From positions 2,749,501 through 2,813,500 of the forward strand of contig JAFEUB010000909.1 of assembly GCA_024529925.1 (NCBI GenBank): 64,000 bases of DNA. Reading direction: 5' to 3'. The position numbers were made by a program, and so were the translations under genes. Shown piece after piece: positions 40,050 through 55,000 of this stretch. The notes below the pieces were generated by a model. The model made no database searches. It was not told the origin of the DNA and saw only the letters and a program-made list of their open reading frames with translations. The first letter of the stretch is position 1, and every line of letters begins with the position of its first letter. Source of the stretch: Ophthalmolycus amberensis (Eukaryota; Chordata; Actinopteri; Perciformes; Zoarcidae).

Positions 40050-43000
40050 CAACAGAGAGGCAGGCTGAAAGAGAGAGACGTAGAGAGCATATCCATGTAG
40101 TGCACGGACCCTCCTATGCCATTGTTTCTGCGTGTGTGCGCGCTTCAGCTGCACCTCAGCTCTGCCCCTTCCCCTTCATTTATCATTCTGCAACATAAAG
40201 TGCTGCCACAGCATTATAGAAACAGCTGCTTTTTTCAGACAGCAGCAGAGAATGGGGCTGCTCCCCGGCACACAAAGACACTCCTGGACCTAAAGAGAGT
40301 GTAAAATTGGTTGGTGAATACAAACCTTTTTTCCTTGCTGAGAGGGCTGACCACGGGTGTCACTGCGGCGGGAGACATTGTCATCGCCTCTGAAGACAAA
40401 TAAGCATCCATATCGGCCCGATCATGTGTACAATGAGTGGCAGGGGCACCAGTGAGGTCGGCCTTGTTCACAGCCAAATATGCATAACTACAGCTGCTGC
40501 CGCATCGCCCTCTCTTGAGAATTCATATCAGGCCGTTTAACCATATGTATGAATCATCCGAGTCGAGGCACCTGTATCTCTGGGGGCGTCACTACAATGC
40601 GATGTCAATTTATTGAGTCACAGGCCAAAGCACGGGGGAAACAAACTCTGTCAGTGTTCTGTTAGGGGTCATAATGCACTCACTAAAGGGCCACGGCAAC
40701 ACCACTGAGTTGACTCGAGGTAAGCGCCGCAGGGCCATGCAGATACACTGTCGGTTGGGGTTGCGGAGAGACCAGACATGCCGCGCCATGCTTCACCATT
40801 CCATTTTGTGCCTTAAAGGCTCCACGTGGAGAAAATGGAATTTTGCCGAACCTGTTCTCTTCCATTTGGAGAGATCAGATTTTAGGCTCTGCCAACCGCA
40901 TGACAGAGAGGTGTGTGCGGGTGCGGGAAAGACAGACACAAGTAGAGAGAAAGGGCATCAGAGAACTCCTCTGCCAGACCTCCCGGGGCAAAATGCATGC
41001 TTGAAAGCTTTAAGACATGAACGAAATAGTTTCACAGTAACACTAGCTACGACGGGAAGATAATTTCCCTTTCAAGACTAAACACACGAACGCACTCGTA
41101 CACAATGCAGGTTGCAGCAAGTCCAGACAATTCATTTATTGTTCTTTTTGGACCTCGTGTGGAATGCGTAGCTAACAATGAGGGAATTATCAACAGAAGC
41201 GTTACGTGCTGCAGGTGTTTGTTTGTTTTAAAGATAACACAAAGACTAAAACAATGCAATTGGCAACAGAAATATACATTTAAACAGCAGATTATTCTGC
41301 AGTAAATTAGTTGAGTATACTTTTGTTAACACGTCTGCATCGGCAAGTGATGGATGAAGTCTTCAGTTCCTTTTCTTTCGTAAAAGTTACGTGCAAAATA
41401 CTCTTTATTGGTAACGGGTCCTGCTTTAAAAAAGTTAAAAGTATCAAAAAAATATTTTAAAAAGTACTCTTAATTCTAAAATACAGCCCATGTGGGTGTT
41501 GTACTATTATACATTTTTATTTGATTATTAGCATTTTACTGTACTCGGTCAAGGTGGAGCTAATTCTATATACTGTTAGTTTAAACAATGCGTCATATTT
41601 TACGAGATCATCATATGTTTTGTATTTAAAGTCTTAATCTTAGCAAGTACCTCAATTTCCCTTGAAGCACAATAGTAAATGTGTTTAGTTATTCTGCACC
41701 AATAGTCATTTATATCTAACAGGGTAACACAACACAATTGTATTTCTTTATATTTCAGATTTAACAGTTATCGGTGTTGCATCTGTGAGTATATGATGAT
41801 AATATAGAAATGGATTGAATCATCATCAGTGTCTAATCTTAATCAGAAATAAATACTACTGCAGTTAAACCCTTAGTAGCTCCCTTGATGTACCCTACGT
41901 GAAATATAATTGTTAAATTGCAGTAAATGTAATTGGATTACTTTTAACAACACGTTAACTGCGTGCGTGCTAGTAGATTGTTTGCACGTTGCTTGCTGTA
42001 TTTTAAATCCTCTCTACTTTAACCTCGTTGCGTCAGAAGTAACTGAGTGGAGGCGCACACAATGTCGTTCCTAAGTAGAGCTTTCCATCATTTTTTTTTT
42101 CATTCTTCTAATACAAATTCATCACTTTTATGTGTGACTCGGTCAGCAGCCAGACACCCTTAAATAAAAACAATGTATTTTATATAAACTCATGATGATG
42201 ATGCAAGATGACCTTTCGTTTCCCCGTCGACTCAAAGATCCCTGGAATTTGTTGGTGGTCTCAATAATGTAGCGGATGGTCTTTAGTGAACCAGCAGGTT
42301 TTTTGGTTTGCTCTGCGGTGTGTGTGTGTGTGCGTGTGTGTGTGTGTGTGCGCCCCTCTTGTCTGTTTGACACATTCCAACACTGCACCCCTCTCCTGGG
42401 CTCCTAACTACCAGTCAGTCGCCATGGTTACAGCCATACATCCATGCCAGAACCCTCGCACTCAAAGACATATTTGTTTGGCTAGTGTAGCTACGTTCCT
42501 GACAAAAAAACACAGCTTTTTAGCATAACACCTGCTAATCTTGGGATTTAGCTCTTTGAAGAGGATCGCTGATCAGAAATTCAAATATATTATTTGAATG
42601 CTAATCTGAATGTTAATCCCTGGCCCCCGGGTCTTAAAGCATCCTGTCTTTCAATAACAATGTTTATTTTTCATTTGCTTTCCCTTTTTCATTTGCTCTT
42701 CCCCCCCCCCTTCTCCCCCAACCCTTGTTTAGCCCTATTCCCCCAAGGATATCAAGGATGGACTCGTCTTTTAAAGTATGTGGCACTTTAAGAGCGTCAA
42801 TGATGTGGATGCTCTGATAGACGTGGGTTATTATCATTGGTTTTGATGAGAATTTAAATTGGTGGGGAAGGTTGCCCCGGGTGAAACTCTTGGTATCGAT
42901 CCCGCTTAATTGATGCATCCCACCGCCGTCTGATTTTCAAGGTGTAATGTGAGCTGTGTCTAATTTTAAACTTTTGCTCAATATTTTCTTTGAAATTGTG

Positions 43001-46000
43001 ACGATGTTATATCCATCCATCATCCAACACGGGCTATATTCATTCTTTTTTTGCATCATTTTCATTGTAGTTCTTGTCTATTTTCCTCTCAATTTATTTG
43101 CTATTTCCCAAGATATTATCTGCGTCACTATGTGTTTGTGTGGCTGATTGTTAAAAACTCAAGCAGATGAGATCTGGGTGTTCTTTAAATTCATTTTAGT
43201 GCAGATAAATAAATGCCAAGAAAAGAAAGGAGTAGATAATGAAAGGCAGACCAGACCAAAACATATACATCCTTAGAAAAACTACGACCGCTTATTGACT
43301 TGTCAGAGTCGTTAACATGGTGTACATTACTCTGTAATTGCTCACTGTATATCATCATCCAGTCGGCAGACTTTACCCGGCCTGGTCTTCTTTCTTTTGT
43401 CTTGGTTAAGACGCAGAGACAGAGAATCAAGGGCAACAGGATCACAAGCGCATGAATCCGGATCTAATTCCTAATTGCCTCACATTCTCTCACCCTCCAA
43501 ACTAATTTTGGGCTCAGACTGAATCTCTGTTAAATAAACAGATCCCCCCCCTCATCCAACCAGCCTCCATCACAATGATCTCCAGATCATCTCTGCCCAT
43601 TAAAACCTGGGCAAACACTTTACTTCACACCAATATACTGGAGATTGGAGGAAGAGAAAAAGGGGGAAACACACAAGGGCTTTTTCCAATCTTTCCCAGA
43701 TTGTCTCTCTTTCTCCTTTGCTACCTATTAATCCAGTATCTTTCAGCCCTGGTAAACTCCTCAAGATGGACATTGCTTGGTTCAGGGTGGAATGGGGTCA
43801 AGCTCCAATGGCCTCTGCACAGAGCTGTGGAATTTTTCATTAGTGCACAGCTGGGTCACAAGTGGCTCCAAAGCCGTCTTAATATTGTGTAGGCCCACAG
43901 ATTAGGAGCGGAGAAAAGAAGGCAAAGCGTGATGCTCTCCACCAGACCCTGTCTTTGCATATTTGCAGACTTGTGCTTTGGAGCACCTCATATTACTGTT
44001 TGTTTTATTTCTTAGACCCAGAACCTCTGGGTCAATAGTAATTATAAAGCCCTCCAATCCAAATGTTGTTTTTTAACCATTCCAGCTCTGAATCCACGAA
44101 GATGAGTCATTTATTTTCTTACAACAAAGAAAGTAAAGTATGTTAGCGTTACTTCATCTATTCATCTAGTTTTTGAGAACCCTATTTTTATTCGGACATG
44201 AGTCCATAATTGTTCTTTTTTCCCCCATAAGCGTCGTGATTTCTAGTCTCATTAGAGAAATCATACTAATTTAAGATAAAACCTTGTGTATCTGTGGGCA
44301 GTTACAGTCAGCCAAAGCTCAATAACATGTGATAGCCATTACACTTATTGTAGCCATCACTCTCTCCGCTCTCCCAGCTCTTTCAGAAGCAGCAATCACT
44401 CACTGTGGCTCGTTGAGCGGGCCGAGCCCCTAATGGTGGGCTCTGCTCCACCTCAGATTAGCTCGGCAGGACAGAGACCCAGTGATAGAAACGCATAAAG
44501 AAATATATAAAATGGGTGCAGATGATTTTACAGGTGCTTTTAACAGGAGCTGTCTGGGGATTTTTTTTTTTGGTTCTGTTCTTGGCGTTGGGCTTTTAGA
44601 GGCACCGCGTTGTAAACATGTCACATCTCCAGCGGTGACGGCCCTTACAAACTGCTTCACTTACTGCAGTGACAAAAGGCAGAGCTGAGCACTTTATAAC
44701 AGCCTTGTAATTCACAGTCTTTTCATTTATTTGTTAACGGATCAACTCCACTTTGGGAAAAGGTAAAAAAAAAAAAAACAAGCAGGTAAAAAAAAAAAAG
44801 CCTTTACAAAAAAACATATCTTAACAGTCATAATTTCCAATGCTGTTGCTCAGAGTATTGTTTGTTGTGCGCTCTGAAAACTGAGCCTAAATGCGATGTT
44901 TTACTCATTCGACATACTCAGGAACACCAGCTGTCCAAACAGCATCATGTGTGCCTGCCTGCTTACTCTTGTATTTAGATGTGTACTTAGCCTCCTCTGC
45001 TGCCCAACACACTGTCCTTTTCACTCCATGAGCTTTGTTCTACCTGTGTGGCTGGGGAGGATTATTTCCACGCTGTTTTCCGAGTGACTCATTAGCAGAT
45101 ACATGGGTCGCTTGATGCTGCAAGACGTTTCTCGGCATACCGCTGTTGCTATTGGAGCTTTGTATGAACACGCAGTGTGGACTGTATATGTCGTATTTTA
45201 TATAGTAAAGCAGCATAAGTTACACCCAATCCTACATTTGCTTTCGTCAATAATTATGAAAGATATACATGCACACTATTTGCTTGTGTTTTATGCTCGT
45301 GCGGTCAGTCACAATGCACATGAGCGCCTCGTCCTCTCCAAACTGTATTTCAAGTGTTTAGTAATCTGGGAAGCACGCAGCCTGTTGGAATGAGATCATT
45401 TGAATAACGACTTAAGGGTTAGGATTTCTTTGTGCAGCTGTGCGGTATAGCGTTATGTACAGATATGCTTGGGATGTCTGTCTGGCCGGGGACCTCGTCT
45501 GAGGAGCCGCACATTCCAGCACATAGGAGCTCATGCTGCCATAGAAATAAAGTGGCCATATTTATTTTCACAATAGCGGACGTGTGGGATACGAACCTGG
45601 AAACACCTCGCTCCAGACTAACTGTAACCAGTGTCTTTTTACAGATTCACCATAGTTCTGCTCAGCAGCTATTACTAAGTGTGTTCCCTCTGAGATGTAG
45701 GGCAGGTGCGTATGCAAACACCAACACACACCGAACACGTCTCCACTATCGTCTTTGCTTTGCCAAGTGCAATCAGCCCGTCTCATTCCTCCCCTGTGAG
45801 CGCGCAGGCAGCCGGTTGCTGTGCTTCAGTGCGGGGAACAAGCAGAACCCTGTGGCCAGAGCTGCGTGATGAAGAAGGCACCTTTGGGCTATTCGTGGTG
45901 TGCACATCTCCCGTTAATGTGTTTTACTTTTACCTGCTGGGAGTTTAATTAAAAAAGAAAGAGCCTCAATTTAAAGGCCATTATTATGCTAATGTAGTAA

Positions 46001-49000
46001 GCACCGGATGGTGATTAAGCAGCTTTTAGAGCTGACTGGAGCTGGCCCTTGGGAGCAGAAGGATGGCACTTTTTATTTGGCTTCATTACTCTCCATGAAT
46101 CTATGCTCCAAAGAGAAATGCTGATTCTATGAAATGGGGTCAGCTGCTGAGATCATTTATGGAGACAGCATTTTTTTGGCCCCACTTTTTTGTACTGCGC
46201 TATTCACGCAGTCCGAAAGATTGTTTTGACCTCGTAGATAAAGAATGAATCAGGATATGCGTTGGCTGCTTATATTTACACACGCACATCCATTGTGTTA
46301 AAGTGAAACGTTTGGAGTCTACTTTTATCCTCCGCGCCTTCTGTAAGCAATCAAACACTTGTGTTAGCTAATTTCAGGCTGCTATTTTTAAACCAGTGTC
46401 CTCAGCCCATACATAACAAAGTAATTTTCATGATGTTGAGACAAAGTTGAAAAGGTTTGCCTTAACATCTGGGCATCAAAAGTTTTTCCTCTCGAGCTGA
46501 AGCTTTTGATACTGTTGCTAAAAACCAATTTTCACATGCTAAGACATGTCTCATGGGGCTGAGAAGTGGCTGTTTAACACTTCAAAGACTTCTGCTGCTT
46601 CTCTGTGACGGAGATGTTTGTTGTATTTCCAGACAACAAGATTCCACCTGAAAATTGGAACAATAAATGAGCTATTAATTCATTTTGGTTAAAATTTCTT
46701 CTAGGTATGGGAAAACTTTAAGGCAAAAGTTTTAGACATTGAGAAATATGCTTTATTGCTGTGAGTTGGAGGAGAAGATCAATACCACTCTTGGTATTGA
46801 TCTTTTGGTAAATACATGGCTACGGCCAGCAGACAGTTAGCTTAGCTTAGCTTAGCTTAGTCGAGCTTAATTTAGATACTGGAAACAGGGTGGAAAGGTG
46901 ACTAAATGCTTGAACCCACACCTCTAAAGCTCACGAATGAACATTTCCAGTCTTTATGCTAAGCTAAGTTAATTAATGGACTACATTATTGTAAGTCGCT
47001 TTGGATAAAAGCGTCTGCTAAATGACTGTAATGTATAAATGATATTTACTGAACAGATATGAGAATGGTACCAATCTTTTACTCTGACGGCAAGAAGGCA
47101 AACAAGCATATTCTTCAATGTTAACAGCAATAAGCTATTTTAAGTTTTTACACATCTGTTTTCAGTCTTTATGCTAAGCTAAGCTAATCAACTGTGGTCA
47201 GTAGCCATATTTTCAGCCAACAGCTATGACAGTGGTATCACTCTGATCATCTAATTCTTGGCAAGGATGTGGATGAGAGTATTTCCTCGAGCATCTAACT
47301 ATTCTGTTCAGACTCACATCTGTTTTGAAAGCAAAGAAACCAGGAAATATCTTGCTCAGCAGCCTGATTCGAGATGAGGCCACTAAATCAGGAAGTATGA
47401 AGCGTGCGCAGTTGACCGATTGCTCTACATGCCCTTCGTCTTGCCCGGAGGCCCTTGTCTGACCTGCCTCCCGGGCCTCATCTCTCACCTCGGCCCTGAT
47501 TGGCATAGCCACAGGTTTCCTGCTCAAACACAAGAGCCCATCTTCAAAGTAATAGCTTACAGCTGCTGCCTGGATAATCCTCATCCCCTCTGTCTTTGAA
47601 GGGATGCGGTGACATAATAGCCCGGGCTATTCTTCCCTAAATTGTTATGGTGTTTCTCCGGGTGTTGTTTAATAGCAAAAGGGGAGGTGAGACTGTTGCA
47701 CGTGTTGCTAAATGTAGCATGATTATCGAGCAGCATAAGCAGCTCCATACTCCCCCCTCCCTCCCCACCTCTTCTCTCTCTTATTCTTCTGGGTTTCTTT
47801 TATCCCGCCCAGTCCTCCTGATGCTTATCACTGCGGCAGAAGCATTAAATGTAATGTCTGTAGAAGGGAAATCATTGCCAACATGTGGTGAGAGCTTAAG
47901 ATGTTGTCACACTTTAAGTTGCCTATAATCTGTTCAAAGGGAGAGTGCATAGTTCTCCAAAGTGCCTGGAAAAAGGGGGGAAGAAGAAGAGTAGCGTAGA
48001 GGCCGAAGTCTCCCAGCTACACTTGGCTCGGCTGAAGTGTTCATCAGACAAAATAACTGCAAGTCCCTGATGGCTTTTGTCTTCTTCATAATGCTCTTTT
48101 TTTTTTTGTCTGTGTTTTTCTGCATTTGCCAAAAACACAGCTCGCAGTGTTACAAGCCTCAACAGTGTGATCATCTGTCACGGAGAGGAAGAGAGAACTA
48201 TAGATAACGTAAGAAAGAACAGACAAGGGATTACAGGTGTATGGACACAGGATTAAAAAGAGGGATGTAATGATTCCTCTGGGAGGAAGCTATGTGCTGA
48301 GATGGGCTCTTTTTTTTAAATTTATGAGTCCAGTTCTGGGGAGGCCTTGGGTAAATATTGACACTTCTCTCTGTTTGAGATGCGGCCATTGATCCACACA
48401 GGAGGAGTCTCATCACTTGATCTGTGCGCTCAGGTGTGGGAGGAGGAAAAAGCAAGAGCTGGGGACGTGGGTTGTCATGCTGGTGGTCTTCTTTGTGGTG
48501 TCTTTTATACACGACTAGCTTAAAGGAGCTGAGCAGCTTGCCTCTGCGACACTGGGAGTCGTGTTACCCAAGCAGCTGAACGTCCAGAAAGTGGATTTTA
48601 GGTGAATACAGGTCTTAGTGTGACAGGTCACTGGGATCAAGTAGAGACAGAACGTGGTAAATGATCACCTAAATCACTTTAAGTCTGATTCCACTCACAC
48701 CTACAGCACTTTGATATCTTTAATATCCCAGTAGAGTCTAACAGAGAGCTGTGAAGTCTCCCTTTGCGCTATGGTTATTGTTTTTCTATATATATAAAAT
48801 GATCATCTACATCGCCTCCTCTTGGCCCACTGGCCTGGTCCTCAAACCACTAATCAGGTAATGTTGGGGAGGTTGAATGGCGTGCCTCCCCCTGGTCAAC
48901 CTTCACTGCTCACACAGTGGTGTTGTTTTAAAGAGCATTCTTTAGCAGCTGAACTTGGAAAGGTATTAAAGTGGGATTAGGCTCCTCCACAATCCACTGC

Positions 49001-52000
49001 TTGTGTCATTCAGGGAGTTTGTGTTCTCCTCTCCCCACTGCCACCTCCCCACTCCTCCTCTGTTTGATTGTGGCTAGCCGCAGGAGTGGGACTGACTGTG
49101 CCTTTCAAAGGAGAGGGGTAGGGTTAAATCCCTAGTCCACTGCTCCCTGCTAATTCTCCTTGTTCCTTAGAGAAGGATTTACTTCTGCTGCCAGCTTCTC
49201 AAAGGCCTTCTCTGCCCATCCGAAAAGTCGCCGTTGCCTTCCTGTGGAGGTGTGGTTGCCATAGAAGGGGCGTCATGCATGGCTATTCCATCTGAACCCC
49301 GCTGATAATGGGGACCGGGGACTGAAAACAGGCAGAAAGTCCGGATTAGACCCGGGGACAAAGCAGGACAGGAAGATTCCAGAAGGGACGAATAGGAATT
49401 ACAGCAGCAAAAATAATGCAAAGTGACAGAGAGGGGAAATAGAAAAATAATGGCTTACAAGATTAGACGCGGCGAGGAGAAAGAAGAAAGGAAAGAGGGC
49501 TGAATGAGAATGTTTTCATCTAGATGAGAAGATTTGAGAGAGCGGTCGTAGGTGAATGCGGAGCCCTGGACGTATCAAAACCGCGCTAACAAGTCATTTC
49601 CTCAACTTTTTGCTCTCTTTCTTATTCCCTAAGCCGGCAATCATTAGCTAAACATTAGAGTTAGAGCTGGGAACTTGTCTTGACAGATTCATCACCTCTT
49701 TTCCCTGATCCCAGCATGTAACACACTAATCCCTCTAAAAACTAGAAACAAGTCCCTGAATATTCGGTTTATCTCTACACGAGTGTGTCCAAGATCTCCG
49801 TTTTTAGTTTAGTTTTTTTTTCCAGTTTGTTTTTTATGGGTAGTGTTGTTCCTGCCTTTTGTTTTTTTAGCGTCCGAACTCGGAGGTTTGTTTAGAAGAC
49901 AGATTCAGGTTGGCAGGTCACTTAAACTAGAACCCTGCTTGTTTGAGAAACACGCCAACATTTCTTTTTCAAGGGATTATCCTTGAGGTTTTTTCCATAG
50001 TTGAATAATAATCTTCTTAACTTATTGTAATAAATGAAAGATTAAAGGATTTTATGAACCCTGTGAGTGCCAGCTTCTGATATCTCTGTTGCTTTGCTGC
50101 TGCATGGTGGTTCAAAAAAGTGTTTTTTCCTGTGCCAGATGCAGGTGGTGATCATAATAGAAAGAACTAGTACAATAATCCATCAATTGATGGGATGGAA
50201 TTAAGATCACAGAAACTCAAATGCTGAGTTTAAGCAATTATTTTAGAAAGCTGCATAGACAACAACAAAAACAACACTATCGTGTTTCCAGCGTGCATAC
50301 AGCTGCTCACACACATGCACTTACACGTATGAACACATACGCACACACGGTATCAGTACTCAATCAGCACCTATAACAGAATTACCATAACAAAACCATC
50401 CTTTGGTTTCCCTCCGCTCATATTTACACATTATATTCATCACTATCGCTCATCCCTGTCCCGAACCAGCAGATGATGTCAATTGCTCCTCTTGCTGCCT
50501 TACACAATGAAATAGATGTTCGCCACAAATAGATAGGCGGTTGCCAGCTGTCTTCCAGACCAGGGCAAACAAAGAGGCCACTAATAAATCCAGCTTTACG
50601 GCTGGACAAGATCAACCACACTCCCTGCCTTCTTGCTCCATTTAATGTGGCTTCTACTGAACAACAGAGAACAAATTAAATGCCTCTCAGTCACCAATAA
50701 AACAATGCAAACATGTCCTGAAAGGATATAAAAGAAGATGGAGGTGCTGTCGAGGGAATGGTGATAGAGGCAGTGTTGCGCCACGGAGGCACAATGTTAG
50801 ACAGTAAGATGAAATATGAACAGACTCGAGGGCAGCCCGGTAGTCAGCAATGAATCATGGTCTCTGATATGGTCTCTGATGCATATAGAGTGTCGTGGAT
50901 ATGAGAGAAACGTGTAGATTATCAGCGAAGGCTTGATTGGGATCATCAGGTTTCTGGAATCACTGCACTAGAACATGATCCAGCCTCTCTTTTAGATTTG
51001 TGAGGCGGTTTGGGTGCCCATGACTGAGCTCGCTTGGAATTACGCAGAGCCGAGCCCCCACCTTACAAATTTTAACAGATGAGTTGCTGCCAAAAGGAGT
51101 CACCTCCTTGGCTGCGCACAGGATCAGCAAGCCAACTTCATTCTTTACGAGCAACTCAAAAAATGCTTCGGGACTAAATAAATCCACACGTTCTATGGCT
51201 TATTATTTCTGCTTTGCATTTAAAAGACAAAGACTTTGTTATTTATTTTAAAAGTGACATAGTTTTTTTTTTAAACGTCATTTTCTGCATCATCAGCACA
51301 CCCACAATTATCCTTTCTCTCTTGTTCTACAGGTTGTTTGCCACCAAGTGCAGCGGCTGCATGGAAAAAATCGCCCCTACAGAGTTTGTGATGCGCGCCC
51401 TGGAGTGCGTCTACCACCTGAACTGCTTCTGCTGCTGCGTGTGCGACCGGCAGCTGAGGAAGGGCGACGAGTTTGTCCTGAAGGAGGGTCAGCTGCTGTG
51501 CAAGATCGACTATGAGAGGGAGAAGGACTTACTCAGCTCGGTTAGCCCGGATGACTCAGACTCAGGTGAGCCCTCTGCACCCTCTCACGCGAGAGTGAGA
51601 ACAACACGGTGGTGTCATCATCATATGGCACCGAGGTGTTGTATTCTGTATGCTGTGTTCCATCACAGTGGTAGCCAACATAGACATCCACCATAATGGA
51701 TCCAAACTGAATCTAACTGGTTTTAGTTCATAATATTAAAAGGAAAAAAACAATATTAAGTTGTCCTTAAACTAGTTGCCACATCATTTGCTGAACATCT
51801 GAGATTATTCAGAGATCTTGCATCTGTGCAGCCTCCAGGCAGTAAAAAAACTTCTAAAACATGTCTCCATCTGCAGCTTTTCAATGGCTGATTTTGTAGC
51901 ATTCTAATTCAAGCGAGGAGCGTAGTTTTATGATACAGTAGGAAGTGGAAACAGGACGAGGCCAAGCCACCCTGTATTAATGGCTCTCCATGCGTGGGCA

Positions 52001-55000
52001 GGATCTGGTGCTGGAAAGAATTAAATCACTGTATTATGGTGAGTGACAGAGGGATTTGGGGCCTTTCTGCAGAAAGCCTGCGCCTCCGCTCTTATCAGCT
52101 CTAGCTCCTCGCCTATAGCCTCCACACACAATGAGGCATCTCGCCAAGCCTCACTGTTCACTACCATCTGGCTCACATTTAAACATGCACAAAAGAGGGG
52201 AATTTGTCAAATACATCTGTGCCTGTGTCAACTTTTGTCAACTTGTGGGAATATTTGCTCTGCGTCCTCGTCGTTCGGTTGTGTCCCAGTGCGTCGCACA
52301 GGCATGTCCTTTGTGCACGTCTCCGGAGGTTAACCTCGGCTTGTGGCAGACAAAATGTAGGTTTTCAGTAGAGAAATGTAGACACTTATCAGAACCAGAC
52401 AACAGGAGACACTCAGCCATCATGTGCTCGTTTCCTTACAGCCTCTAGACCCCAAAATCATTAGGATTCATGAACAACGCTGCTGCTTTAGATCAGGAAA
52501 CACTTATTTTCAGCCCAACATAGACGGATAATTTATTTGTACTTTTTAAATAATTAATTTCCACGTTATGTGTATATATCGCTGTGGCCTTTGTGGCAAG
52601 TAAAACTAAGATGCAGAATTAAGGAACACATTTTCCATTATATGTCATGCCGCAAACAGTTTCATCAGAAGCAAAAATGATAATGACTTTGCCCTTAATC
52701 GAGGATAAACTTTGACGATACAGTGTGTGTCACAAGTTTTCAAGTTTCACATTGTTTTCATGCTCTTTTCATTTAATCATTGCATTCAAATTTAGGATTA
52801 CTCCTAAAGAAATAAATTGTTCTGGGAGAATACTGAATATATAATTATTATATATAACAGCTGCAAACAGCAAGCAGACTTGGTTGTTCAAAAAATTAAC
52901 TAACAGGCATTTTCTTAATATGAGCAATCTAATAACACAGAGTTATTACATTTGAAGGGTACATTGTAGGAAAGAAGCATAAAAATGACACAGATTTTAC
53001 AACCCAAAAACTGTAATATCCTGCTGCTGACAGTAAAAATCTAGCTATCCATATGATCAATATTTTAAGGTCTGAAATTGAGCAAAAAAATGGATTTTCC
53101 TGCTGTGTTGCGGGAGATGCATTTCTCCCATGTACTCATGTTGGGTTTTTCATGTTGCACTTGATGTAGTATCCTTATCAGAGATTGATTTAGTGTAAAT
53201 CAGACAAAGCTGAGCGCAATAAATTACATGTGACGCAGTGTCCAGTTCAATGACAAATGTGCATATTTAACTGCGTTCTCCAAGAGCAAGAGCCGCAGAC
53301 TTCTGTAAGTCTAATCGTACATGTGGCCTTTTCCTTTTGTAATAAATTGATAACAAAGTATCAAAAACACATGTCTCCTTTGATTATGCACTTGTGGTGT
53401 GTGAATCTCCCGGAATAGGGAAGAACGAAATATATTTATCAGCAGACTGTCACTGACTAAAGGGTGTAGTTAGTTCAAGCTTGTGCTGATGACACAGAAA
53501 AATTGCTCTTTCTGCAGAGAAAAGCGACGACGAGGAGTTGCATATCAAGCCGGAGAAAGGCATAGGAGGCCAGGGGAAGGGGGATGATGGGAAGGATCCC
53601 AGGAGGCCCAAAAGACCACGAACCATCCTGACCACTCAACAGAGACGGGCCTTCAAGGCCTCCTTTGAGGTGTCCTCAAAACCCTGCAGAAAGGTAAGAC
53701 AACGCTTAAATAATCTGTGAGCAACATTTTTTTATTCATTCCCTGGTTTGTATTTGGGGTATTGGAGGTTAAGATGCCGACCACGAGCCCTACAGTAGTT
53801 TCACAAATAAAATTCTCAAATTAAAAAAAGTCTCCCCCACCTCAGAGCTCCGCTTTGAAGTGGCAAGCAGCATTCTGTTCTGTGTTAACTGAGGCCGGCT
53901 GGTGTAACGCAGACAGCCTGCACCAAATGTCATACTGAGATAGCAGAACTGCTTCCATAGCCTGGGCCCTAAAACAGGCGCTGCACCTGGTCCAAAGCTT
54001 TGAAGAGGCAATAACCAAGAGGTCCAAAAAGACCACTGTATTCATTCAACATTTCAATGAAATCAAAGCAAATCAAAGACGCAATGTGCCTAGCGGGAAA
54101 TGTGGAAGATATGTTAAGGAGGCAAAGTAGTTCAGTGTGCTGCGTAAGTGTTTTGTTTTCTCGTGGGGATGCTGGAAATCTTTTGTCTTGATGCTTTCAG
54201 GTGAGGGAGACGCTGGCTGCAGAGACGGGACTCAGTGTCCGGGTGGTGCAGGTGTGGTTTCAGAACCAGAGAGCTAAGGTGAGAGCAAGCTAACACAGGA
54301 TGAATTGGATTTTGCGTCTGCTTACAACAGCCTTGTTCCGTCTTAGAGTCCAGCTAATAAATCACCAGAACTATGTGTGTTAAACTTATCACTGCATTCC
54401 TTTCTCAAATGTTTAAAAAAAAAGCACAAGGAGTTGCAAATCTCGCTCACTCTTGCATTAAATGTCTACGCCCTCCTCTTTTCTGATTATTATCTTGTGA
54501 AAACCTTTGATACTTGACAATGAAGTGCACTCAGATACAGATTCTGTGCAGTTCATTTGAGGGTGAACAGCGAGGAGCATCCTTTTTAAATTAAAGAGCA
54601 CATGTTAGTTTTGGGGGTTCATCACAACTCTGACTCCTCCGTTTCAGATGAAGAAGTTGGCAAGAAGACAGCAGCAACAACAAGAACAACAGAATTCTCA
54701 GAGACTTGGCCAAGGTACGAGACAGTGCTTACCCTGCACACACGATGGAAGATCATTGTCTCAAAGCTCTGTCTCTGGGAAACTATTCACTATCTATTAG
54801 GGGTGTAACGGTTCACAAAATTCACGGTTCGGTTCGGTACGATACAGTGGAGCCACGGTTCGGTACGTTTCGGTACAGTAGAAAACTATGAATGCCAGAG
54901 AAATGTACTTGATTTTCAAATGTATTTATTCATTACAACTAACATCATAGTTATTCTTTGACTTTGAACAATGATGGAACTATACCTGAGTGACCCATCT

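Larger units (their letters stand above)
41706..46695 (+). other. lmx1b intron 2, non-coding stretch
   Basis: No exon is visible. It has a (GT)n tract at 42318-42351, A runs near 44766-44798, and unique blocks at about 43920-44110 and 44380-44530 with ordinary intron texture or possible control function. Short frames such as 45432-45869 carry no recognisable domain. Confidence 0.45.

Noticed and set aside
45432..45869. Plus-strand frame of 145 codons
   Set aside because: No domain, no repeat-free coding bias that I can see, and no splice sites tying it to lmx1b.
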